Below the pieces are notes generated by a model. The model saw only the letters and a program-made list of their open reading frames with translations. It had not been told where the DNA came from and ran no database searches. Made by a program: the position numbers and the translations under genes. From SIG575 sp045643165 (lineage in GTDB: Bacteria > Bacillota > Clostridia > Oscillospirales > Acutalibacteraceae), in NCBI GenBank assembly GCA_045643165.1, contig JAZUKF010000150.1, positions 1 to 7,940 on the forward strand: 7,940 nt of DNA. Reading direction: 5' to 3'. How positions within the stretch are numbered: the first letter of the stretch is position 1; the number at the start of each line of letters is the position of its first letter. Below, in pieces: positions 1-5,693 of the stretch.

Positions 1-1
1 C

Positions 2-30
2 TTGCAAAAGCAAAATAAATAATGTATAAT
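2..30 (+). promoter_or_regulatory. Sigma-70/sigma-A type promoter for the TRAP transporter unit
   Basis: TTGCAA (2-7) and a perfect TATAAT (25-30) are separated by exactly 17 bases, the ideal spacing. Transcription would begin near base 37, leaving a leader of about 35 bases. The leader contains a self-complementary A6T6 tract (39-50) and a G-rich ribosome binding site (GGGGG, 60-64) seven bases before the ATG at 72. The -35 box matches consensus at 4 of 6 positions. No operator is obvious, although sequence upstream of base 1 is not visible. Confidence 0.72.
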
Positions 31-71
31 AAATAAACAAAAAATTTTTTATATTATTTGGGGGTTTATTT

Positions 72-1061
72 ATGAAGAAAAAGATTTCCATTATCGTTTC
101 CCTTCTTCTTGTTGCGGCAATGATTCTCTGCACAGGATGCGGAAACAACGCAGCAAAACCTGAAACGGAAAGCGGAAAAGCATTTTCCACTATTAAAGTC
201 GGTACAGGCAGTACCACAGGTACATACTATGCTTTTACAACTGCTGTTGCACAAATCATCAAAGGCGATGATTATAGTTTTGAAGTAATTTCAACCGGCG
301 GTTCTCAGGCAAATATCGAAGGTATTGACGACGGCGACTATCAGATGGCTATTGTTCAGAACGACGTTATGAACTATGCTTATGAAGGCAAAAACGGTTT
401 TGAGGAAAAAATTGATACTTTCTCTGCATTGGGATGCGTTTATCCCGAAGTTTGTCAGCTTATCGCAACCGAAGCATCGGGTATTAAATCCGTTGCTGAC
501 CTTAAAGGTAAAACTATCGCAGTAGGCGATGCAGGTTCAGGCGTTTACTATAATGCCGAACAAATTCTTGCAGCCGCAGGAATTGATATTGATAAGGATA
601 TCAAAAAAGTAGCGGCTTCCTTCGGTGATTCCGCAACACAGCTTAAAGACGGCTCCATTGATGCCGCTTTCATCACCGCAGGTACTCCCACAACTGCAAT
701 TACAGAACTTGCTACATCAACAAAAATCGTTGCTATTGATTTGGGCGAAGATGTTATCGGCAAACTTATGGCCGAACAACCCTTCTATGCAAAATATGAA
801 ATGACAAGCAAGGATTATGATTTCATCACAACTCCCGTTAACACGGTTGCTATTATGGCAACATACGTTGTTACAAAGGATATGACTGATGACCAGGCTT
901 ATGCAATCACTAAAAATCTTTGGGAAAAGCAGGAAGAAATCGCAACTGCCCATGCAAAGGGCGCTGAAATGGATAAATCAATCGCCGTTTCCGCTTGCGG
1001 TAATGTTCCGCTTCATCCCGGTGCGGAAAAATATTATAAGGAAATCGGTATTATTAAATAA
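72..1061 (+). CDS. TAXI family TRAP transporter solute-binding lipoprotein
   Basis: This is the extracytoplasmic substrate-binding subunit of a TRAP transporter of the TAXI type. It binds the solute outside the membrane and delivers it to the permease encoded next door. The 329-residue length is normal for the family. The N-terminus has a charged start (MKKK), a hydrophobic stretch at about residues 5-19, and a lipobox LCTGC with Cys23 as the likely lipidated residue, so the protein should be anchored to the outer face of the membrane. The Cys at position -3 of the lipobox is slightly unusual. Family-typical segments are GTGSTTGTYY (44-53), the GDAGSGVYYNAEQIL stretch (152-166) and PLHPGAEKYYKE near the C-terminus (313-324). 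The ATG at 72 follows a GGGGG ribosome binding site with seven bases of spacing and gives a complete signal peptide. Characterised TAXI proteins bind glutamate-like or other organic acids, but the ligand here cannot be deduced. A hairpin (1089-1120) separates it from the permease gene. Confidence 0.93.
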   Translation: MKKKISIIVSLLLVAAMILCTGCGNNAAKPETESGKAFSTIKVGTGSTTGTYYAFTTAVAQIIKGDDYSFEVISTGGSQANIEGIDDGDYQMAIVQNDVMNYAYEGKNGFEEKIDTFSALGCVYPEVCQLIATEASGIKSVADLKGKTIAVGDAGSGVYYNAEQILAAAGIDIDKDIKKVAASFGDSATQLKDGSIDAAFITAGTPTTAITELATSTKIVAIDLGEDVIGKLMAEQPFYAKYEMTSKDYDFITTPVNTVAIMATYVVTKDMTDDQAYAITKNLWEKQEEIATAHAKGAEMDKSIAVSACGNVPLHPGAEKYYKEIGIIK

Positions 1062-1088
1062 TCATACGATTTAATACAGTTAATTCAA

Positions 1089-1120
1089 AAGGAATGCTGT
1101 GATTTTTTACAGCATTCCTT
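1089..1120 (+). terminator. Intercistronic hairpin, partial terminator or mRNA stabiliser
   Basis: A perfect 10-bp stem (GGAATGCTGT, 1091-1100, with ACAGCATTCC, 1109-1118) closes an 8-base loop; two A-T pairs extend it to 1089-1120. The following tract TTATTTAAACTTTT is T-rich but interrupted, so complete termination is doubtful. It lies between the binding-protein and permease genes, which clearly belong together. It probably lets the binding protein be made in excess of the permease by partial termination or by protecting the upstream mRNA 3' end. The permease ribosome binding site begins 15 bases after the stem. Confidence 0.75.
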
Positions 1121-1150
1121 ATTTAAACTTTTGCGAAAGGAGTAGATTCG

Positions 1151-3262
1151 GTGGAAGAAACAAATATTTCTCCTGTTGAAAATGAAGTGATAGATTCCGA
1201 CGCTATTATGCAGGAATTTGACCGTGAAAGTAATATACGTGTTTTTACCGGATGGAGAAAAACGGTAATCACCTGTATTATGGCGGCATTCAGTCTTTTC
1301 ATGATTTCAATGGCTTTGATTTTCCCAACGGCTACTAAATATACAAAACTTACAACATTTATGGCTTTTATTACATTTATGGGATATCTCATTTTCCCTG
1401 CGTATAAAGGTCAGACAAAGAAAATAAATTACATTCCGATTTATGATATCGCTCTTGCGGTGATAAGTTCGGGATGCTTCCTGTATTATACGATTTTTCA
1501 GGAACAGATAATTTTAAAGTCAAGAAGAATAGACGAGATTGAGGTTATTGTCGCTCTCGTGGGAATAATTCTTCTGTTTGAACTTGTAAGACGTGCGGTA
1601 GGACTTCCGATCATCTGTGTTGCAGGCGGATTTATCATTTATGCTTTTATAAAAGCGTATATTGATAACCCTAACAAGGCGTTGAGAAATCTGATGTACA
1701 GCCTTTTCTATGATGTATCAAACGGACTTTTCTCCACACCCGTTTATGTTTGTACCACATTTATGATCCTATTTATTATTTTAGGTGCATTGCTTGTAAA
1801 AACAGGTATCGGGACATTTTTTGTTGACCTTGCGAACTCCGTTTGCGGTTCTGCAATAGGCGGACCTGCAAAGGTTGCGGTTATTTCAAGTGCACTTATG
1901 GGAATGTACTCCGGTTCATCCGTTGCAAACACGGTAGGAAGCGGTTCAATCACTATTCCCATGATGAAAAAAACAGGCTATAAACCTGAATTTGCCGCAG
2001 CCGTTGAGGCTTCCGCTTCAACAGGAGGACAGATAATGCCGCCCATTATGGGTGCCGCCGCATTCCTTATGGCGGAAATGACAGGATATGAATATTCTAA
2101 AATCGCCATTGCGGCAATTCTTCCTGCCATACTTTATTTTTCGGGAATTTTCCTTATGATACATTTTGAGGCGAAGAAACTCGGTCTTAAAGGTTTGCCG
2201 AAGGGTACACTCCCGAATTTCTTTAAACTTATTGCATCAAAGGGTTATCTTTTAATTCCCATTGTTATTCTTGTTATCTGCATGAATTATTTCAGTGCAG
2301 GTGTATCTGCATGTTTTGCCATTCTTGCATGTTTGATTGTAAGTCTTATCCCCCATAAGATAAACAAAAAGACTGCATGGTGTATCGCTTTGCCGGTTAT
2401 TCCCATTGCGGTAACATTGATTCTCTGGCTCGTTGCAGGTCAAATGCAAATAGGTATTTTTGCAGGTATGGTAGTATGTGCATTGCTTTCGTTTATATCA
2501 AAAGACCATGCACCTCTCACTCCTTCAACTGTAATCGGAACTCTCGAAAACGGTGCTAAAAATACAATCGGTGTAGCCGTTGCATGCGGTATGGCGGGAC
2601 TTATTTCCGGTGTTATTACAATGACCGCTTTGGGACAAATTCTCATTAACGTGCTTGTTCCCGTTGCTGAAAGGAATATGTTCCTTGCTTTGTTCCTTAC
2701 AATGCTTTGCTGTATCGTTCTGGGTATGGGTGTTCCTACGACTGCAAACTATGTTATCATGGCTACGATTACCGCTCCAATTCTTGTTAAAATGGGTATT
2801 CCCGTTCTTGCAGCTCACATGTTTGTTTTCTATTTCGGCATAGTTGCGGATATTACTCCGCCGGTTGCTTTGGCGGCATACGCAGGCTCTGCAATAGCAA
2901 AGTCAAATCCGCTGAAAACAGGTATTACCGCCACAAGGCTTGCAATTACGGCATTTATCATTCCGTATATCTTTGCGTTTAACCCTGAAATGCTTATCAT
3001 TGATTCCACCGGACCTTGGTACAGCATTGTAATTCTCGTTATCACCGCCATTATCGGTTGCTTTGCAGTGGCTTCCGGAATGGAAGGATTTTTCATCACG
3101 AAGATGCATTGGTGGGAAAGAATTTTTGCCATCGGCGGGGGACTATGTTTTATTATTCCCGGCACATTGACGGATGTAATCGGTTTAGGTGTAATTGCGG
3201 TACTTGTAGTTATTCAGTTTATTGAAAAGAAGAAACACGCAGAAGGACTGCAAACAACATAA
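1151..3262 (+). CDS. TRAP transporter fused permease (DctQ-DctM, 4TM/12TM type)
   Basis: This is the integral membrane component of the TAXI-type TRAP transporter, a secondary transporter that uses an ion gradient (usually sodium) to import the solute bound by the upstream lipoprotein. At 703 residues it has the length of the fused form in which the small four-helix subunit precedes the large twelve-helix subunit. Hydrophobic segments run nearly throughout, from about residue 40 to 690. Conserved large-subunit blocks are visible: GGPAKVAVISSALMG (237-251) followed by SGSSVANTV (254-262), STGGQIMPP (290-298), GMGVPTTANYV in the second repeat (525-535), and ADITPPVALAAYAGS (566-580) followed by SNPLKTG. 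The first ~35 residues are acidic, hydrophilic and likely cytoplasmic. Translation starts at GTG 1151, chosen because AAAGGAG (1136-1142) sits eight bases upstream. The gene follows the binding-protein gene by 89 bases, across a hairpin, and is closed by the terminator at 3270-3301. The substrate is unknown. Confidence 0.93.
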   Translation: MEETNISPVENEVIDSDAIMQEFDRESNIRVFTGWRKTVITCIMAAFSLFMISMALIFPTATKYTKLTTFMAFITFMGYLIFPAYKGQTKKINYIPIYDIALAVISSGCFLYYTIFQEQIILKSRRIDEIEVIVALVGIILLFELVRRAVGLPIICVAGGFIIYAFIKAYIDNPNKALRNLMYSLFYDVSNGLFSTPVYVCTTFMILFIILGALLVKTGIGTFFVDLANSVCGSAIGGPAKVAVISSALMGMYSGSSVANTVGSGSITIPMMKKTGYKPEFAAAVEASASTGGQIMPPIMGAAAFLMAEMTGYEYSKIAIAAILPAILYFSGIFLMIHFEAKKLGLKGLPKGTLPNFFKLIASKGYLLIPIVILVICMNYFSAGVSACFAILACLIVSLIPHKINKKTAWCIALPVIPIAVTLILWLVAGQMQIGIFAGMVVCALLSFISKDHAPLTPSTVIGTLENGAKNTIGVAVACGMAGLISGVITMTALGQILINVLVPVAERNMFLALFLTMLCCIVLGMGVPTTANYVIMATITAPILVKMGIPVLAAHMFVFYFGIVADITPPVALAAYAGSAIAKSNPLKTGITATRLAITAFIIPYIFAFNPEMLIIDSTGPWYSIVILVITAIIGCFAVASGMEGFFITKMHWWERIFAIGGGLCFIIPGTLTDVIGLGVIAVLVVIQFIEKKKHAEGLQTT

Positions 3263-3269
3263 GTATATT

Positions 3270-3301
3270 GAGGCTGTTATGTTCGGAACAGCCTCTTTTT
3301 T
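3270..3301 (+). terminator. Rho-independent terminator of the TRAP transporter unit
   Basis: A perfect 9-bp stem (GAGGCTGTT, 3270-3278, with AACAGCCTC, 3287-3295) closes the 8-base loop ATGTTCGG and runs straight into six T residues (3296-3301). It starts seven bases after the permease stop codon. This is a textbook intrinsic terminator and should separate the transporter unit from the beta-helix gene that starts 28 bases later. Confidence 0.92.
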
Positions 3302-3317
3302 CTTGATAATATTTTTT

Positions 3318-3325
3318 GAGGTGAG
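3318..3325 (+). promoter_or_regulatory. Strong ribosome binding site fixing the start of the beta-helix gene
   Basis: GAGGTGAG contains GAGGTGA, a seven-base match to the anti-Shine-Dalgarno sequence of 16S rRNA, ending five bases before the ATG at 3330. The same frame is open back to an ATG at 3222, but that ATG lies inside the permease gene, lacks a good ribosome binding site, and would need translation through the terminator at 3270-3301. The 3330 start also yields a protein that begins directly with a plausible signal sequence. Confidence 0.82.
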
Positions 3326-3329
3326 AAAT

Positions 3330-5198
3330 ATGTTTGATAAAATAATTTCAATTATTATTTCGCTTTTGGTTTCAATTCAATTTTTCAATTTTTCATTTAT
3401 TCCGAAGATTGAAAAGGAGGCGGTTCTTACGGAAAACGTGCCTTCGGTAAATCAGTATCAAAAATTCGATAAAATCACCGGAGTAAGCGGTACGGAGTTT
3501 TATATTATAAGACCGGATGAAAACTTATCTGTTGCAGATGCGTCAAAATTCGGACTGTCTGAATTAAATGCCGATAACACGGAAAGCCTTGAAAATGCTA
3601 TTGAATTTTGCAGGAGTAATCCGAACACTGTTTTGAACATCAAAAAAGGTACATATTATTTTTCTCCGAAAAAGCCGATTTCTTTATCAGAAATGAGAAA
3701 TATTAAAATCAACGGAAACGGCAGTACTTTTATCAACGATTATGCGGGAACATTGTTTACGGTGGATAATTGTGATTGCTTTGAAATTGACAATTTGAAT
3801 ATTGATTGGAACTGGGAAAAGGATCGCCTTGCCGATGTTGTTAAAATTGAAAACCGTAAAAAGAAAACTAATACACTTGATTTTGTTTTTGTCGAAACGG
3901 ACAGTGTAGACGAAAATATAAAATTTTCTTCCATCACTCAATGCGATGAAAATTCATTCACTTTCGGTGCAAAGGGCGGTGCCGAGGAATGTTATTTGTA
4001 TATGCAAAGCGATTCGATCATTTCGTACAAAAAAATAAACAGTAATACTCTCCGTGTTACTCATAACGGATGTATGAAAAATTTTCAAAACGGTGAATAT
4101 TATATCCTTCGTCATTATACTTATGACGGAACTATTTTTAATTTGTATGACTGTTCCAAAAATATTACATTTGATAATGTGAATATTTACGGTTCCGCCG
4201 GTATGTCCTATGTCATTTCAGGCAATACATCCCATTTTCAGATTTTAAACAGTATGATCGGTGTTAATCCCGAATACAGAAGTACACGTCATGTGTCAAA
4301 TTGTGCGGATGCAATTCATATTGTAAATACTAACGGATGTTTCCGTGTGGCAGGATGTGATATCAGCGGAATGGGTGATGATGCAATAAATGTCCATGAC
4401 GGTTTGGGATATATCAATTCCGTACAGGACAATACGGCACAGTTGACTGCATCTGCCATGAGACTTAATCCGGGTGATGAAATCGGATTTAAGGATGAAA
4501 GTTTTAAAACGGTTGTTTTTACTGCAAAAATTGTTTCCGTAAAGTCTGACGGCTCTTCAAAGACGGTCATATTTGATAAAAATATTTCAAATTATGTTAA
4601 ACCATGCTTCACCGCATTTAACCATGAATGTAACAGCGGAAATTATGTTATTGAAAACAATTATTTCCACGAGAACAGAGCAAGAGGTCTGCTTCTTCAA
4701 TCGTCCCACGGGCTTTGCAGAAATAATAAATTCTATAAAATCGAAGGGCAGGCAATCAAAATCGTAATGGATATTATGCCCTCCTTGTGGCAGGAAGGAA
4801 CAGGGGTTTCCGATTTGGAAATATCGGATAATAATTTCGATTTGTGTGATTACAGCCGCTGGGGTTCGCAAATTGAAATAGGTACAAATATTGACGGCAG
4901 AAAAGCCGCTTCGCATGTTTTCAATAATATTACTGTAAAGAACAACAGATTTTCAAGAATATCGGAAAATATTATGCTGGTGAATAATGTTAACGGACTT
5001 GATATTATCGGAAATACTTTCATTTTCAGCAAGGGATTTAATAAAATCGGTGAAGGCAAAATCCATTTTGAAAATTATTGCGATAATATTTCCTATGAAG
5101 ATAATATTATTCAAAACGGTTGTTTGAAAAGTATTATAAAAGCGGATAAATATAAAAATTTAGTTGAAATATATTCAGAACCGAGTAAATGGTTTTGA
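3330..5198 (+). CDS. Exported right-handed beta-helix protein, GH110-like (putative alpha-1,3-galactosidase)
   Basis: A 622-residue protein, likely exported or membrane-anchored: after MFDK comes a hydrophobic run (about residues 5-24) with no clear cleavage site. The body has the recurring short beta-strand and Asn-rich turn pattern of a parallel beta-helix (for example IKINGNGS at 125-132 and NITFDNVNIYG at 278-288). The central region has Asp327 (NCADAIH), then, 23 residues on, Asp350-Asp351 in MGDDAINVH. From memory, GH110 alpha-1,3-galactosidases use an Asp acid and an adjacent Asp pair as base with this same spacing. Other GH110-like blocks are LRHYTYDG (260-267), ENRARGLLLQ (448-457) and LWQEGTGVSDLEISDNNF (486-503). 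Segments at about 190-260 and 363-424 look like the inserted beta-barrel regions of that family. GH110 enzymes remove terminal alpha-1,3-linked galactose from blood-group B or linear alpha-Gal glycans. GH28-type enzymes share the fold and a DD motif, so the exact activity is uncertain. About 15 cysteines are present, many for an exported protein. No clear promoter was found in the 28 bases after the upstream terminator, so it may use read-through or a weak promoter overlapping the hairpin. Confidence 0.72.
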   Translation: MFDKIISIIISLLVSIQFFNFSFIPKIEKEAVLTENVPSVNQYQKFDKITGVSGTEFYIIRPDENLSVADASKFGLSELNADNTESLENAIEFCRSNPNTVLNIKKGTYYFSPKKPISLSEMRNIKINGNGSTFINDYAGTLFTVDNCDCFEIDNLNIDWNWEKDRLADVVKIENRKKKTNTLDFVFVETDSVDENIKFSSITQCDENSFTFGAKGGAEECYLYMQSDSIISYKKINSNTLRVTHNGCMKNFQNGEYYILRHYTYDGTIFNLYDCSKNITFDNVNIYGSAGMSYVISGNTSHFQILNSMIGVNPEYRSTRHVSNCADAIHIVNTNGCFRVAGCDISGMGDDAINVHDGLGYINSVQDNTAQLTASAMRLNPGDEIGFKDESFKTVVFTAKIVSVKSDGSSKTVIFDKNISNYVKPCFTAFNHECNSGNYVIENNYFHENRARGLLLQSSHGLCRNNKFYKIEGQAIKIVMDIMPSLWQEGTGVSDLEISDNNFDLCDYSRWGSQIEIGTNIDGRKAASHVFNNITVKNNRFSRISENIMLVNNVNGLDIIGNTFIFSKGFNKIGEGKIHFENYCDNISYEDNIIQNGCLKSIIKADKYKNLVEIYSEPSKWF

Positions 5199-5265
5199 AA
5201 AAATCTTTAAATATGGGTACAATATTGTTGTATAATAAAAACACACGAATAATATAAAAATATGA

Positions 5266-5304
5266 GACTGTAACGACTTTTTACATTTCGTTACAGCCTT
5301 TTTT
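5266..5304 (+). terminator. Rho-independent terminator of the beta-helix gene
   Basis: An 8-bp perfect stem (CTGTAACG, 5268-5275, with CGTTACAG, 5289-5296), extended past one mismatch by a G-C pair (5266/5298), closes a 13-base loop and is followed by a run of six T residues (5299-5304). It lies about 70 bases after the stop codon at 5198. On the minus strand no T-run follows the stem, so it acts in the + direction only. Confidence 0.85.
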
Positions 5305-5331
5305 AATATTATTAAATAGGTTGATTTTATC

Positions 5332-5520
5332 CTATTTTAGTGTATGATATATATGCGGTAAAAACAAATATTCACGCTCATTACCGGTGTAGGAAATAAT
5401 TTCCCTTGTCTGTATCAGTTCTTCAAGAACGTCAAAAGAGTTTTCTCCGAAAGCATCAATTATCTTTGCCGCCGTTGAAGGCCCTATACCCTTTACCGCT
5501 CCCGAAGAAAGATATTTCAT
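5332..5520 (-). pseudogene. Remnant resembling the helix-hairpin-helix region of a RecD2-type helicase
   Basis: The minus strand encodes 62 residues. The first ~32 look like an internal piece of RecD2-type ATP-dependent DNA helicases: KYLSSGAVKGIGPSTAAKII (2-21), then DAFGENSFDVLEE. In RecD2 proteins a similar YLxSG-IKGIGP-xxAxxIVxxFG segment lies after the N-terminal OB-like domain, roughly a hundred residues in, and is followed by further helix-hairpin-helix motifs and the helicase core. Here the similarity stops after about residue 34, the last ~28 residues (from LIQTREIISYT) are unrelated as far as I can see, and a stop follows. The preceding in-frame codons are low-complexity (several Tyr codons), and no ribosome binding site precedes the ATG. 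I read it as a decayed fragment left by a deletion or recombination, not a working gene. The alternative is a small single-motif DNA-binding protein, which I consider less likely. The assignment rests on motif memory, not a search. Confidence 0.5.
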
Positions 5521-5612
5521 CGGAATATAATAATAGTATATTTTGTAAAAAAATCAAGTGCAACGGATAAACATAATGAGTTCGACTAAATTTAAAGTTC
5601 AAAACTTTTTAC

Positions 5613-5641
5613 TTGCATTTTGATATAAAATAATTTATACT
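5613..5641 (+). promoter_or_regulatory. Candidate sigma-A promoter for the DUF6273-GH5 gene
   Basis: TTGCAT (5613-5618) and TATACT (5636-5641) are separated by 17 bases. The -10 box matches consensus at 5 of 6 positions, the -35 box only at its TTG. Transcription would start near 5648, giving a leader of about 45 bases that contains the ribosome binding site at 5678-5684. A small inverted repeat (5594-5608) sits just upstream of the -35 box. The TTG-start -35 and the 17-base spacer resemble the promoter at 2-30. Confidence 0.55.
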
Positions 5642-5693
5642 CTAAGCAACAAAAGCAGGTTAGTAAAATCAAGAATTAAGGTGAAAGTCTGGT

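Larger units (their letters stand above)
5199..5693. other. 495-base spacer between the two exported-enzyme genes
   Basis: This AT-rich stretch has no intact gene that I trust. In order it holds the terminator of the beta-helix gene (5266-5304), a minus-strand helicase-like remnant (5332-5520), a low-complexity AT-rich segment (about 5521-5560), a short inverted repeat AAAGTT-CAA-AACTTT (5594-5608) just before a candidate promoter (5613-5641), and the leader and ribosome binding site (AAGGTGA, 5678-5684) of the next gene. The inverted repeat could be an operator or a weak hairpin, but it is short and made mainly of A-T pairs. Confidence 0.7.

Noticed and set aside
39..50. Self-complementary A6T6 tract before the first gene
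   Set aside because: Too AT-rich and loop-less to form a useful RNA hairpin; most likely ordinary AT-rich leader sequence.
2830..3165. Minus-strand open frame of 111 codons inside the permease gene
   Set aside because: It is antisense to conserved TRAP permease motifs; its hydrophobic composition is a by-product of the opposite strand.
3282..3310. Possible promoter for the beta-helix gene (TTCGGA, 17 bases, GATAAT)
   Set aside because: The -35 box matches only 3 of 6 positions and lies inside the terminator hairpin; the start point would fall at or next to the ribosome binding site, leaving almost no leader.
4587..4916. Minus-strand open frame of 109 codons inside the beta-helix gene
   Set aside because: It lies entirely within a well-supported + strand gene, has no ribosome binding site that I can see and no recognisable protein motif.
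5206..5236. Perfect TATAAT (5231-5236) after the beta-helix gene, which could start a ~60-base RNA ending at the 5266-5304 terminator
   Set aside because: The only possible -35 (TTTAAA, 5206-5211) is 19 bases away and weak, there is no extended -10, and the region is AT-rich enough to produce TATAAT by chance.
5199..5693. Riboswitch, small RNA gene, attachment site or mobile element in the long spacer
   Set aside because: I found no conserved riboswitch core, no long direct repeats, no terminal inverted repeats and no transposase remains.
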